Shown here in pieces: positions 15,570 through 25,106 of a stretch of DNA of 43,123 nucleotides. The position numbers and the translations under genes were made by a program. Origin of the DNA: an uncultured Gammaproteobacteria bacterium (lineage in GTDB: Bacteria; Pseudomonadota; Gammaproteobacteria; Arenicellales; JAANXG01); the NCBI GenBank assembly GCA_945787105.1, contig CALZGZ010000131.1:1-43123 (forward strand). Direction: 5' to 3'. The notes under the pieces were generated by a model that was given only the letters and a program-made list of their open reading frames with translations, ran no database searches and was not told the DNA's origin. Position 1 is the stretch's first letter. Each line of letters opens with the position of its first letter.

Positions 15570-16376
15570 TCATTTTTGGATGATAAACTCGACGATAAAT
15601 TTGGTGCCTAGATAGGCCAACAGCAGGAAGGCGAAACCCCCGATAGTCCAACGTGCGGCAATACGCCCACGCCAGCCGAGCCGCCAGCGCCCGGCCAGCA
15701 AAACGGCAAACACCAGCCAGCTGACTAGCGATAAAACCGTATGATGGTTGAGTACGAGGGGCTTGCCGAAAATCTCTTTGGTGAAGAATACGCCGCTGAC
15801 GAGTGTCAGCGAAAGCAAGATGAAACCCGCGGATATTAGCTGAAATAAGAGCGTCTCCATGGTCTCGATGGGTGGAAGGGCCTGCAATAAGCGGCCCGGA
15901 TGGTGTTGGTGTAAGCGATTCTCTTGAATCGTCAGCAATATAGCTTGGACCATTGCCAGGGCAAGGAACGCATAAGCCAGCATCGAGATCACTAAGTGGA
16001 TGGCTAACAGAGATGAGCCGGTCACGCCGATTTTCGGTGGACCCGGCCACAACCATGCGCCGAGTATGGCGATGGCGGCCACCGGCAACACCAAAACCCC
16101 CAAATTCTCAATGGGTCTGGCCAGCGCGGTGACGACGAAAAGCGCGGTGATTACCCATGCTATGAGTGATGCGGCGCTCGTGAATCCAAATGCCAGGTGG
16201 GGTGACATTGTGTTTACTATGGATATGGCGTGTAAGATTACGCCTGCGGTCGCCAATCCCAAGGTGATTGATTTCCTTGATGAGGAAGGACCAGCTTCGA
16301 AAAGAAACTTGACCAGCAGGCCGCCTGCACTCAGATAGAACACACTCGCGGTCAGAGTCAAAATCGGTGTCAGCAT
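15570..16376 (-). CDS. ypjD: CcsA-like inner membrane protein YpjD
   Basis: 268 residues, eight or so hydrophobic helices, member of the CcsA/CcmC cytochrome c assembly superfamily. It has the tryptophan-containing GAWLWPG loop and conserved histidines in the HLVIS and NHHTVLSLVSW segments. Its place between the CNNM transporter and ffh is conserved. YpjD has been linked to cation transport alongside YfjD rather than to cytochrome maturation (from memory). Confidence 0.88.
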   Translation of the reverse strand: MLTPILTLTASVFYLSAGGLLVKFLFEAGPSSSRKSITLGLATAGVILHAISIVNTMSPHLAFGFTSAASLIAWVITALFVVTALARPIENLGVLVLPVAAIAILGAWLWPGPPKIGVTGSSLLAIHLVISMLAYAFLALAMVQAILLTIQENRLHQHHPGRLLQALPPIETMETLLFQLISAGFILLSLTLVSGVFFTKEIFGKPLVLNHHTVLSLVSWLVFAVLLAGRWRLGWRGRIAARWTIGGFAFLLLAYLGTKFIVEFIIQK

Positions 16377-16455
16377 AATCGATAGCCGAGTATTAAAATC
16401 GGTTACTATTACTCAATATCCTAACAGAAATCGTTTAGATAGAAATTGATTAGTC

Positions 16456-17814
16456 ATGTTTGACCAACTCAGCGACCGCCTCCGTGAAACCCTCAAGCGT
16501 GTGCGTGGACAGGCCCGCCTGACCGAAGACAACATCGGTAAAGCAATGCGTGAGGTCCGGATTGCTTTACTCGAAGCTGATGTGTCGCTGCCGGTTGTCA
16601 AAGCGTTTATCGCGCAAGTCCGCGAACGCGCGCAGGGTGCGGATGTGATGCACAGCGTGACGCCAGGGCAGATGGTGGTAAAGATCGTCCATGAAGAACT
16701 GGTGGCGATCATGGGTGAGTCGAATGATGAGCTCAATCTTGCGGCACGACCGCCGGCAGTGGTGATGGTTGCCGGTTTACAGGGGGCAGGTAAGACGACG
16801 ACGGTTGCCAAGCTAGCGCAGTGGCTCAAACAGCGGGAGCACAAAAGAATCCTACTAGCGACTACCGACATTTACCGTCCGGCTGCCATTGATCAGCTGC
16901 AAACGCTGGCGGGAATGATCGACGTGGATTTCTTCCCCGCCTCTCCGGATCAAGATCCGGTGGCGATTGCTCGCAACGCGATCGACCATGCGCGAAAGTC
17001 TGGATTTGACATTTTGTTACTGGACACTGCCGGCCGGCTACATGTTGATGCACAGATGATGTCGGAAATACGTGCCGTTCATGCCGCGGTGGATCCTGTG
17101 GAGACCTTGTTTGTCGTAGATAGTATGACCGGACAGGATGCCGTTATTAGCGCCGCCGCGTTCAATGAAGTTTTGCCTCTATCCGGCGTGATTCTCACCA
17201 AGGCCGACGGTGACGCTCGTGGTGGTGCCGCATTGTCGATCCGACATGTAACGGGAAAACCGATCAAGTTTCTCGGTACCGGCGAGAAGCTCAACGCCCT
17301 GGAGGCCTTCTATCCAGACCGGGTCGCGTCGCGAATACTGGGGATGGGGGACGTACTGACCCTGGTCGAACAGGTGCAACAGAAGGTCGACAAGGAAAAA
17401 GCGGCGAAAATAGCCAACAAGATCGCCAAGGGAAAGCGCTTTGATCTCGACGATTTCCGTGACCAGATCATGCAGATGGAGAAGATGGGGGGCATTGCGA
17501 CGCTCATCGAAAAACTTCCTGGGATGAGCGGATTGCCCAGTCAGGTCCTGGATCAGGTGGATGACAAGCAGATCCGGCGAACGGTAGCGATCATCAGTTC
17601 TATGACCCCTGGAGAACGTGCCAATCCGGCGATGATCCGTGGATCGCGGAAACGACGCATTGCGGCCGGTTCGGGGACCCAGGTACAAGAAGTCAACAGG
17701 CTGTTGAAGCAGTTTACGCAGATGCAAAAGATGATGAAAAAGATGCGCAAGGGTGGGGGGATGGCCAATCTCATCCAGGGCATGAAGGGACGCATGCCGG
17801 GCATGCCGTTTTAG
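16456..17814 (+). CDS. ffh: Signal recognition particle protein Ffh (SRP54)
   Basis: Binds signal peptides and 4.5S RNA and delivers ribosomes to FtsY at the membrane. 452 residues. N domain, then G domain with GLQGAGKTTTVAKLA (P-loop), DTAGRL and TKADGDARGG, then a methionine-rich M domain with GSRKRRIAAGSG (RNA binding) and a Met/Lys/Gly-rich tail. It is divergent from ypjD and upstream of the rpsP operon, as in most Gammaproteobacteria. Confidence 0.97.
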   Translation: MFDQLSDRLRETLKRVRGQARLTEDNIGKAMREVRIALLEADVSLPVVKAFIAQVRERAQGADVMHSVTPGQMVVKIVHEELVAIMGESNDELNLAARPPAVVMVAGLQGAGKTTTVAKLAQWLKQREHKRILLATTDIYRPAAIDQLQTLAGMIDVDFFPASPDQDPVAIARNAIDHARKSGFDILLLDTAGRLHVDAQMMSEIRAVHAAVDPVETLFVVDSMTGQDAVISAAAFNEVLPLSGVILTKADGDARGGAALSIRHVTGKPIKFLGTGEKLNALEAFYPDRVASRILGMGDVLTLVEQVQQKVDKEKAAKIANKIAKGKRFDLDDFRDQIMQMEKMGGIATLIEKLPGMSGLPSQVLDQVDDKQIRRTVAIISSMTPGERANPAMIRGSRKRRIAAGSGTQVQEVNRLLKQFTQMQKMMKKMRKGGGMANLIQGMKGRMPGMPF

Positions 17815-17979
17815 CACCTAGGTGCGTCGAAGGTGATGGTTGCCAGCGCGGTTTTGCCCCACGTTTCACGGTCTTTTCGATAAAAATCAGCATTTTGAGT
17901 AGCAAGGCGGTTTCCTTTATTCGCTGGTGGGGATAAAATCGCGCCCCTTTTAGCTTGTAAGTTAACCGTCAATTCATAG

Positions 17980-17997
17980 GCCGCCTCGCGAGGCGGC
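17980..17997 (+). promoter_or_regulatory. Perfect 18-base palindrome in the rpsP leader
   Basis: GCCGCCTCG followed by CGAGGCGGC, 22 bases before the rpsP start. As RNA it would form a very stable hairpin close to the ribosome binding region; as DNA it could bind a dimeric protein. No T-tract follows, so it is not an ordinary terminator. Confidence 0.5.
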
Positions 17998-18019
17998 ACG
18001 ACAAACAGGTAATGCGCCT

Positions 18020-18271
18020 ATGGTGACAATCCGTCTGGCCCGTGGCGGGGCAAAGAAGAAGCCATTTTATTCTATCGTGGTGGCTGATCAGCGCCGTGCA
18101 CCGCGGGGACGATTCATTGAAAAAATCGGATTTTTCAATCCGCGGGCGGTAGAACATGAGGAACGCTTGAAAATTGACCGGGAACGAGTTGATTTCTGGA
18201 TAAATCGGGGTGCGCTGCCTTCGGAGCGGGTGAAGCATTTGCTGAAAGCGAGCCGCGCATCGGCCTTATAG
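18020..18271 (+). CDS. rpsP: 30S ribosomal protein S16
   Basis: 83 residues, standard size for bS16, starting [20 protein letters not shown] and containing [15 protein letters not shown]. First gene of the rpsP-rimM-trmD-rplS operon. GTG 18023 could also serve as start. Confidence 0.97.
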   Translation: MVTIRLARGGAKKKPFYSIVVADQRRAPRGRFIEKIGFFNPRAVEHEERLKIDRERVDFWINRGALPSERVKHLLKASRASAL

Positions 18272-18278
18272 ACGCCCC

Positions 18279-18782
18279 ATGCACTGCCCAGATCTGGTCA
18301 CGCTGGCTAAGATCACAGGCATTTGGGGTGTCCACGGATGGGTGCGGATCTACTCCTACATGCGCAGGAAGCAGGATATTTTGTCCTTCAAACCGTGGTA
18401 TCTGGTGCGCGGCGACAGCTATGATCAAGTTCGCGTACTCCAAGGAAGAGTGCAAGGTTTGCGGTTGGTGGCGCAACTGGAAGGCTATACCGATCGTGAG
18501 CAATCTCGATTACTGATCAACTCGATGATAGCGGTGCCGGTGGATGTATTACCGGAATTAAACGATGAAGAGTATTACTGGATACAACTTGAGGGACTGC
18601 GCGTGGTAACCGTGAATAATGAGGACCTCGGAACGGTGGATTATTTGATAGAAACAGGTGCGAATGACGTGATCGTCGTTCGCGGTGATCGGGAGCGTCT
18701 AATTCCTTATATTCCGGGGGTGATTCGCCAGGTGAATCTTGGCGAAGGATTGATCCGCGTTGATTGGGACATGGATTTTTAA
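18279..18782 (+). CDS. rimM: Ribosome maturation factor RimM
   Basis: Assists assembly of the 30S head by binding uS19. 167 residues: an N-terminal RimM domain (LVTLAKITGIWGVHGWVRI, the GxxGVxGxVR signature) and a C-terminal PRC barrel (NDEEYYWIQLEGLRV, NDVIVVRG, LIPYIPGVIRQV). It lies 7 bases after rpsP. Confidence 0.95.
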   Translation: MHCPDLVTLAKITGIWGVHGWVRIYSYMRRKQDILSFKPWYLVRGDSYDQVRVLQGRVQGLRLVAQLEGYTDREQSRLLINSMIAVPVDVLPELNDEEYYWIQLEGLRVVTVNNEDLGTVDYLIETGANDVIVVRGDRERLIPYIPGVIRQVNLGEGLIRVDWDMDF

Positions 18783-18797
18783 ACCAGCGAGTTATCG

Positions 18798-19553
18798 ATG
18801 ACGGCGGATATTCACGTCATCACCATTTTTCCAGGGATGTTCGCAGCGATACGCAATTACGGTGTATGTGGCCGAGCTATCGAGCAGGGACGGGTGAGGT
18901 TACGGTTATGGAATCCCAGGGATTATGCCGAAGATCAGCGGCGAACAGTGGACGATCGCCCGTACGGTGGCGGACCAGGGATGGTGATGACGGCATCGCC
19001 GCTGACTGCGGCGATAAAATCGGCAAAACGAGAATGTGCCGTGGAGACCGCGGTGTGTTACTTAAGTCCGCAGGGCAGGCGTTTGGATCATCGTTCAGTC
19101 CAGGAGCTTGCGCAAAGGGATGCGTTGATATTGTTGATTGGGCGTTATGAAGGCGTTGACGAACGGGTCATTGCCAATCACGTGGACGAGGAATGGTCGA
19201 TCGGCGATTATGTGTTGTCCGGCGGCGAGTTGGCAGCGATGGTGTTGATCGATGCGATTGCCCGGCAGTTGCCCGACGTACTGGGAAACGAAGCGTCTGT
19301 GGAGCAGGATTCATTTGTTAATGGGTTATTGGATTGCGCACACTATACACGCCCGGAGGTTTTCGAAGGGCAGCGCGTACCAAAGGTATTGCTGAGTGGG
19401 AACCATCAAGCTATACAGCGCTGGCGGCTCAAACAAGCTTTGGGAAGGACCTGGATAAAACGTCCTGATTTGTTAGACAAGTTGGAATTGACGGAAGAAC
19501 AAAAGAGGTTGTTACGGGAGTTTCAGTTGGAGCTCGAAGGAGACAAACGATGA
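18798..19553 (+). CDS. trmD: tRNA (guanine37-N1)-methyltransferase TrmD
   Basis: Makes m1G37 in tRNAs that read CNN codons, preventing frameshifts. 251 residues with the SPOUT knot: [36 protein letters not shown], and the C-terminal [19 protein letters not shown]. It overlaps rplS by 4 bases (ATGA). Confidence 0.97.
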   Translation: MTADIHVITIFPGMFAAIRNYGVCGRAIEQGRVRLRLWNPRDYAEDQRRTVDDRPYGGGPGMVMTASPLTAAIKSAKRECAVETAVCYLSPQGRRLDHRSVQELAQRDALILLIGRYEGVDERVIANHVDEEWSIGDYVLSGGELAAMVLIDAIARQLPDVLGNEASVEQDSFVNGLLDCAHYTRPEVFEGQRVPKVLLSGNHQAIQRWRLKQALGRTWIKRPDLLDKLELTEEQKRLLREFQLELEGDKR

Positions 19554-19894
19554 CAAACATTATTCAAGAACTTGAAGCCGAGCAAATTACGGCAGACCTG
19601 CCGGAATTCGGGACGGGAGATACCGTAGAAGTTCAGGTGCGGGTAAAAGAGGGCAATCGCGAACGATTACAGGCATTTGAAGGTGTGGTAATTGGGAGGC
19701 GAAATCGAGGATTGAATTCTTCGTTCACGCTGCGCAAAGTCTCCTATGGAGAAGGTGTAGAAAGAGTCTTTCAAACGCATAGCCCGCTTATATCAAGAAT
19801 AACAGTTAAGCGACGTGGAGATATATGCCGTGCAAAACTGTATTATCTCCGTGAGCGAAGTGGCAAATCCGCGCGAATCAAAGAAAAGGTTTGA
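19550..19894 (+). CDS. rplS: 50S ribosomal protein L19
   Basis: 114 residues, normal bL19 length: [39 protein letters not shown] and [13 protein letters not shown]. Last gene of the operon, translationally coupled to trmD. Confidence 0.97.
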   Translation: MTNIIQELEAEQITADLPEFGTGDTVEVQVRVKEGNRERLQAFEGVVIGRRNRGLNSSFTLRKVSYGEGVERVFQTHSPLISRITVKRRGDICRAKLYYLRERSGKSARIKEKV

Positions 19895-19962
19895 TGCATA
19901 GGATCAGCGATAGCATAATTTTGCGATCTTCGATTTGATCGAATCAAGGCGACGCACGAGCT

Positions 19963-21732
19963 ATGCGCCGAGTGTGTGCACTTGCGTTAATTTCATCGAC
20001 GCTAGTACTTGGTTCGGCTGCCAGTGGTGATTCATCAGACCCTCAGTTGGACCGGGTCGAATTTCTGGTCCAAAACGGCGCCCCCGATCTGGCGCTACGC
20101 TTTTTATCCAATCTACAACCAGATCCATCGTATTCACAAAAATGGATGGACTGGGAGCGCTTGAGATTTACCATCTATCGTGAAAAACAAGATTGGGATG
20201 CCGTAAAGAAACGCTTGGAAGTACTGCCGTCAGAACTTCCGGCCCATTTAATGCAGACCTTGCTAACCCAGGGAATCGAAGTGTTAATCGATTCCGGTCG
20301 CGGTGACTCGGTGCGGCCTTTCCTGCGCGAATTGTTGTGGCTGGGCTCTTATGATTCGAGACAAGTGGCGCATTGGAGGCGCCTTACCATACGTAGCTAT
20401 CTATCCGAAGGATTGCTGGAAGATGCGCAAAACGCCATGGCGAGTTACCAAAGCGAGTTTCTTCCCAATGACGCCGGTTGGTCACTTCTGTATGCCCGAG
20501 TGTTGCTCCAGGCGGGTTATCCGGCTGAGGCGGCCGAGTATTTAGCCACTGTCCAAAGTGAAGAAGGCCTCTTCCTGAGGCTGTTGAGCCGGTTGCGTTC
20601 AAAGGCGGATAGTCCGAATCAGGTAATTAAGCAGGCCAGGGCGATGTCAACCAAGCTTCCGCCACAAAGCCCATTGCGTACCGGTTTGCGGGCGCTGCTG
20701 GCGGAAGCTGCACTCTACTCCGATGAACTCATGTTACGAGTCGACGCGTTGGAACGTTTCTACCAAGCACCCATGCCGGCGCATCTAAAGGGCCTGTTTG
20801 AATACGATGTTGATAAATTGTGGCAGGCGTACATTCGCTTGGGAGAAAGAACTGGCAATGCAACAAACCTTCTCATCGGCGACGATGAACCCTGGTTGCG
20901 TTTGGCAACGTCACTGACAAACGCCGAATCCATCAAGGCGCGATCGATTTATGCGTTATTGGCCGAACGTACCAGCAACTTAGTTGATCAGGAGGCTCAT
21001 CATCTAAGGTTTTACCTTAGCTTGAAACAGTCTCAGCGTGAGGACACTGCGATCAGGCTCTATACCGATAAAGGTCGATTTTCCAACGTGCAGCAGATTC
21101 CAAAAGCGGTCCGCTTGCAACTCGTCAACTTAGCATTGGCGAGGCGGAATGTCACACTTGCTGCCTCAATGGCTGTCGACCTTACTAATGTTGGCGAGGA
21201 CATTGATCATCTGGACTGGAGTTTGAAACGAGCCCGCTTGGCGATTTATACCGGAAAATTCAAAGATAGTGTTCAGATCTTGCAGGACTTGATTAACGGA
21301 AATGCAATGTTGAACAAGGATTCAGTCGATCGAATCTTGCAAGTGATATTTGATCTACAAGCGATCGACTATCAACAAGCCCCTTATTCGCTGCTGAATG
21401 AACTGTATCAGAGAACCAGTGAGCGCGGACAACAGCGAGAGATCTTGTTTTGGATGGGAGATGCATTACGTGGAGACGAAAAGTTTGATAGCGCTGCGGA
21501 GCACTATCTTCGCTCGTCACTATTTGATAGCGATGGCAGGGATATGTGGGGACAGACAGCCCGTTACCGGGCGGCAGAGACCCTGGCGGACGCAGGTTTT
21601 GTGGAGGACGCTCGACGCATCTATCATTCCTTGTTAGAGGACACTGATGATCCAAAGCGAAAGGCGATACTCGAGCGGTCAATCCAGGAGTTGTTGTTGA
21701 AGGACCAAGAAAAATCGTCCACCAGCCACTGA
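19963..21732 (+). CDS. Large exported helical-repeat (TPR-like) protein
   Basis: 589 residues with a Sec signal peptide (MRRVCALALISSTLVLGSAA). The rest is almost wholly alpha-helical with degenerate TPR-like pairs, for example RLTIRSYLSEGLLEDAQNAM, YARVLLQAGYPAEAAEYLAT and a last good one around residues 495-570 (AEHYLRSSLFDSDGRD ... AAETLADAGFVEDARRIYH). A periplasmic scaffold or assembly protein is likely; no catalytic motif is seen. It lies 68 bases after rplS and 20 before xerD. Confidence 0.7.
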   Translation: MRRVCALALISSTLVLGSAASGDSSDPQLDRVEFLVQNGAPDLALRFLSNLQPDPSYSQKWMDWERLRFTIYREKQDWDAVKKRLEVLPSELPAHLMQTLLTQGIEVLIDSGRGDSVRPFLRELLWLGSYDSRQVAHWRRLTIRSYLSEGLLEDAQNAMASYQSEFLPNDAGWSLLYARVLLQAGYPAEAAEYLATVQSEEGLFLRLLSRLRSKADSPNQVIKQARAMSTKLPPQSPLRTGLRALLAEAALYSDELMLRVDALERFYQAPMPAHLKGLFEYDVDKLWQAYIRLGERTGNATNLLIGDDEPWLRLATSLTNAESIKARSIYALLAERTSNLVDQEAHHLRFYLSLKQSQREDTAIRLYTDKGRFSNVQQIPKAVRLQLVNLALARRNVTLAASMAVDLTNVGEDIDHLDWSLKRARLAIYTGKFKDSVQILQDLINGNAMLNKDSVDRILQVIFDLQAIDYQQAPYSLLNELYQRTSERGQQREILFWMGDALRGDEKFDSAAEHYLRSSLFDSDGRDMWGQTARYRAAETLADAGFVEDARRIYHSLLEDTDDPKRKAILERSIQELLLKDQEKSSTSH

Positions 21733-21752
21733 CCTCGTGACGGTGGCGATAA

Positions 21753-22658
21753 ATGCAAGAACTTAACCGCCAAGACCAAGAAGTCGTTGATCGCTTTTTG
21801 GATAATCTGTGGCTCGAATTTGGACTGAGTCACAATACGATCCAAGCGTACCGAACGGACATTCTGGGCTATTCAGCCTATCTTTCCAGTCGCGGAAAAT
21901 CATTACTAACAGCCGATCGTGGAAACCTGCAAGCCTACCTTGGCTTACGTTTCCGGTCTGGTGTTCAGGCCAGTACCGCGGCTCGCTTTTTATCGTCGGT
22001 CCGGCGAATCTACCAATTCCTGTTGCGGGAACATGAGCTGACCTCAGACCCAACCGCAGACATTGAATCACCGAAAATTCCTCGGGCGTTACCTAAGTCC
22101 TTGAGCGAAGCAGAGGTCGAACGGCTGTTGCTGGGGCCGGGTCGCGAAACGCCGCTCGGATGCCGGGATTATGCAATGCTGGAAACACTTTATGCCACCG
22201 GACTTAGGGTCACTGAATTGATCGGTCTAAGTATGTCGGAGCTGAACCTGGCGGCCGGTGTCATCCGGGTCATGGGAAAGGGCAGTAAGGAACGACTCGT
22301 ACCGCTCGGTGATGCGGCGATCGAGGCATTGAACACTTATTTGCAAAAGGGTCGTGGCGCGATCTTGCGTGGGAGGGTGAGCGAAGCGGTGTTCGTGAGC
22401 ACACGCGGCACGTCGATGACCCGACAAGCGTTTTGGCAAATAATTAAACGCTATGCGCGACAGGCACAGATCGCGACGCCGCTGTCGCCCCATACGTTGA
22501 GGCATGCCTTTGCAACCCATCTGCTCAATCATGGGGCGGATCTGCGGTCGGTGCAAATGCTACTCGGACACAGCGACTTGTCCACGACACAGATCTACAC
22601 CCACATTGCGCGGGAGCGTTTGAAACGATTGCACTCTGAACATCATCCTCGCGGGTAA
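21753..22658 (+). CDS. xerD: Site-specific tyrosine recombinase XerD
   Basis: With XerC it resolves chromosome dimers at dif under FtsK control. 301 residues: N-terminal SAM-like DNA-binding domain, then the catalytic domain with the complete set R152 (TGLRVTE), Lys in GKGSKER, H247 and R250 (HTLRHAF), H273 (LGHSDLSTTQIYTH) and nucleophile Y282. These sit 3-4 residues later than in E. coli XerD. XerD rather than XerC is favoured by LSTTQIYTH and the overall match. A phage integrase is unlikely: nothing else phage-like is near. Confidence 0.92.
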   Translation: MQELNRQDQEVVDRFLDNLWLEFGLSHNTIQAYRTDILGYSAYLSSRGKSLLTADRGNLQAYLGLRFRSGVQASTAARFLSSVRRIYQFLLREHELTSDPTADIESPKIPRALPKSLSEAEVERLLLGPGRETPLGCRDYAMLETLYATGLRVTELIGLSMSELNLAAGVIRVMGKGSKERLVPLGDAAIEALNTYLQKGRGAILRGRVSEAVFVSTRGTSMTRQAFWQIIKRYARQAQIATPLSPHTLRHAFATHLLNHGADLRSVQMLLGHSDLSTTQIYTHIARERLKRLHSEHHPRG

Positions 22659-22677
22659 AAAATGTCTTCAGCTATTG

Positions 22678-23556
22678 TTAATTTAACGCCCGCGCCAAGA
22701 GGCCGCGATACCGGTTAACTAGCGGGCTTTTGCCACCGAGCATCTCGAATAATTTGAGTAAGCCTTTGCGTCCCGCGTCGTCTTGGAACGAGCGATCGCG
22801 CTTAACGATCTCCAAAAACTCAGCCATCGCCTTTTCCAAATCACCGGCAATAACGTGGCGTATTGCAAGCTTGTGGCGATTCACGAGGTCATCAGGATCG
22901 CGTAAAAGCTGCGCGACGAGCTCGTCCAGTGTCACAGACGTATCATCGCGGTCCTCGAATTCAATTCGAGATTGCAGAATTCTGTAGGTGTCGCTATTCT
23001 TAGCATCTAGAGAAACCTCAGATAACATATGTTTCGCTTGGTCGAGTTCCTTGTTTTTCAGGTAAACCTCGGCTAGCTTTAATTTAAGCCGGTCATTTGT
23101 GGGGTATTTGGCCAACACCGAGGTAAGGATCGATTTGGCCTTGTGGTTATTACCGGCTTCTAGTAGGGTAGCGGCGCGCTCGAGTTCAGAGTCCGATTCG
23201 CGGTGGATATGTGGGTCGATAATACGCTTTATAACTGACTCCTGCTGTGTCCCCATGAAGTGATCAACGATTTGTCCATTTTTGAATAAGACAACAGTGG
23301 GTAAGCTGCGAACTTGATAACGCGCGGCAAGTTCTTTTTCCGCATCCGTGTTCACTTTAGCGAGCAAGAACGCGCCTTGATACTCGTCGGCAATTTTCGC
23401 GAGTAATGGCGTAAGCATCCGGCATGGCGCACACCACGAGGCCCAAAAATCGACCAGGACCGGTATGCGATGAGATTGGTCTACAACGCGTGTCTCAAAT
23501 GTGGCTGCGTTGACATCGAAAATAAAACTCACATCGATCATTACAGGCATGTCCAT
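22678..23556 (-). CDS. cnoX: Thioredoxin-TPR co-chaperone CnoX (YbbN)
   Basis: N-terminal thioredoxin domain with the redox motif WCAPC in VDFWASWCAPCRMLTPLL, then a C-terminal TPR-like region (AGNNHKAKSILTSVLAKYPT, AEVYLKNKELDQAKHML) and the YbbN-type end with DAGRKGLLKLFEMLGG. E. coli CnoX lacks the full CXXC and acts as a holdase; the intact WCAPC here is the form with oxidoreductase activity, as in Caulobacter (from family knowledge). The start is uncertain among ATG 23556, 23550 and 23541; none has a strong Shine-Dalgarno. It lies downstream of tRNA-Glu on the same strand. Confidence 0.9.
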   Translation of the reverse strand: MDMPVMIDVSFIFDVNAATFETRVVDQSHRIPVLVDFWASWCAPCRMLTPLLAKIADEYQGAFLLAKVNTDAEKELAARYQVRSLPTVVLFKNGQIVDHFMGTQQESVIKRIIDPHIHRESDSELERAATLLEAGNNHKAKSILTSVLAKYPTNDRLKLKLAEVYLKNKELDQAKHMLSEVSLDAKNSDTYRILQSRIEFEDRDDTSVTLDELVAQLLRDPDDLVNRHKLAIRHVIAGDLEKAMAEFLEIVKRDRSFQDDAGRKGLLKLFEMLGGKSPLVNRYRGLLARALN

Positions 23557-23587
23557 ATTGTTGAGCTGCAAATGCAGATATAACAAT

Positions 23588-23604
23588 CGCGCGATTTATG
23601 CGCG
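23588..23604 (-). terminator. Weak hairpin after tRNA-Glu
   Basis: CGCGC and GCGCG arms around a 7-base AT-rich loop just downstream of the tRNA 3' end on the minus strand. The T-tract is poor, so read-through into cnoX is possible. Confidence 0.3.
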
Positions 23605-23609
23605 GCAGA

Positions 23610-23684
23610 TGGCGCTCCCTAGGGGACTCGAACCCCTGTTACCGACGTGAGAGGCCGGCGTCCTAACCACTAGACGAAGGGAGC
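23610..23684 (-). tRNA. tRNA-Glu (anticodon CUC)
   Basis: 75 bases including an encoded CCA. The 7-bp acceptor stem GCTCCCT/AGGGAGC is followed by discriminator G. The anticodon stem CCGGC/GTCGG holds the loop CTCTCAC, which gives anticodon CTC. The T arm is AGGGGTTCGAGTCCCCT. It reads GAG. The more usual UUC isoacceptor must be elsewhere in the genome. Confidence 0.95.
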
Positions 23685-23722
23685 ACTGGACCTGAATGCC
23701 GTACGGCAGATAGTGGAATGGT

Positions 23723-23750
23723 ATTATACGGTGGACCATGCGTGTTACAA
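23723..23750 (-). promoter_or_regulatory. Sigma-70 promoter of tRNA-Glu
   Basis: On the minus strand, -35 TTGTAA (23745-23750) and a perfect -10 TATAAT (23723-23728) separated by 16 bases. Transcription would begin about 30 bases before the mature tRNA 5' end. Confidence 0.75.
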
Positions 23751-23807
23751 GACACGCTAGTCATTGTGTCATTTAAACTACGAAATACATTAGGGTTCTA
23801 ATCAGGA

Positions 23808-25106
23808 GTGACGAACAAGCAACTCCCGCAAATCATATCGCCGGACGGACATTCGATTTCCCTGTCGGCGGTCAGTGACAACGCAATCAAGATCATTCAA
23901 GAACTGAAGCGTGCCGGATATGAGGCGCACTTGGTGGGCGGGTGTGTGCGCGATCTATTGCTGGGACGCGTTCCGAAAGATTTTGATATCGCAACTGATG
24001 CACAACCTGAGGAAATAAAATCGCTTTTTCGCACGTGTCGTCTCATTGGCCGGCGGTTTCGTTTGGCACATGTTCGAATAGATGGTGAAATCATTGAGGT
24101 CGCAACATTCCGTGCTGCACCATCCTGTGCTGATGATGTCGATGATGATCGTACCAATATTACAGATCACGGTCGGGTATTGCGCGACAATGTATACGGC
24201 ACCCAACCAGACGACGTATTGCGACGCGACTTCACAATTAACGCACTTTACTTTGACCCGCAAGAACAATCGGTAACGGATTTTGTTGGCGGAATGCTAG
24301 ACCTTGAGAAACGGGTCATTAGGACGATTGGCGATCCATTGGAAAGGCTGCGTGAAGATCCCGTCAGGATGTTACGCGCGGTTAGGTTTGCCGCGAAGTT
24401 GCAATTTGACATCGATCCCGCGGCACTCTCGGCAACCGCTGAACTGGCGTCTTTGTTACTCCACGTACCACCGGCACGGATGCTGGACGAGGTGATAAAG
24501 CTATTCCACGGCGGCTACGCGCTACGGACCTATGAGATGCTGCGTGAATACGGCTTGTTTCGCTATATATTTCCATTCACTGAACAATGCCTGGACGGGG
24601 TTACCCCTAATCTGTCGTCGTTGGCATTGGCGAATACCGATACTCGTATACAATTGGACAAACCGGTCATTCCTGCGTTTTTGTTTGCCTGCCTGCTATG
24701 GGATCCGCTACAGGCAGACATCCACAAATTGCAAGACGGGGGTATGGATAGTAGACGCGCTTGGAGTATTGCAACCGCAGATGCGGTTCGTGACCAGGCG
24801 CTACATGTCGCCATACCTAGGCGTTTTGTGCTCGTGATAAAAGACATTTGGGCGTTGCAACCACTGTTGGAACACCGATCGTCGAAGAATATAAATCGGT
24901 TGCTCGCCCACAAACGCTTTCGCGCCGCTTACGATCTTTTATTACTGAGGGCTGAGGTGAAAGAAATTAATTCCGACATTGCACAGTGGTGGACCCGTAT
25001 CCAGGAAGCGAATCAACAAGAACGAGAAAGCATGATTCGTGGGCTGCGGGTATCCGCACCCAAACGAGGCGGTCGCAGGCGTAAGCGTAAAAGTCGAGCG
25101 GCGTGA
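23808..25106 (+). CDS. pcnB: Poly(A) polymerase I
   Basis: Adds poly(A) tails to RNA 3' ends and promotes decay. 432 residues. Nucleotidyltransferase core LVGGCVRDLLLGRVPKDFDIATDA with catalytic D58 and D60, then RRDFTINALYFDP, then RNA-binding helices with LREDPVRMLRAVRFAAKL. The end is basic (GGRRRKRKSRAA), as in E. coli PcnB, which separates it from CCA-adding enzymes. The start is GTG 23808; a stop lies three codons upstream. AGGAG overlaps the GTG itself, so initiation should be poor. Confidence 0.93.
   Translation: MTNKQLPQIISPDGHSISLSAVSDNAIKIIQELKRAGYEAHLVGGCVRDLLLGRVPKDFDIATDAQPEEIKSLFRTCRLIGRRFRLAHVRIDGEIIEVATFRAAPSCADDVDDDRTNITDHGRVLRDNVYGTQPDDVLRRDFTINALYFDPQEQSVTDFVGGMLDLEKRVIRTIGDPLERLREDPVRMLRAVRFAAKLQFDIDPAALSATAELASLLLHVPPARMLDEVIKLFHGGYALRTYEMLREYGLFRYIFPFTEQCLDGVTPNLSSLALANTDTRIQLDKPVIPAFLFACLLWDPLQADIHKLQDGGMDSRRAWSIATADAVRDQALHVAIPRRFVLVIKDIWALQPLLEHRSSKNINRLLAHKRFRAAYDLLLLRAEVKEINSDIAQWWTRIQEANQQERESMIRGLRVSAPKRGGRRRKRKSRAA

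Noticed and set aside
21753-22658. Phage or integron integrase
   Set aside because: Catalytic spacing and gene context fit chromosomal XerD; no phage or cassette genes nearby.
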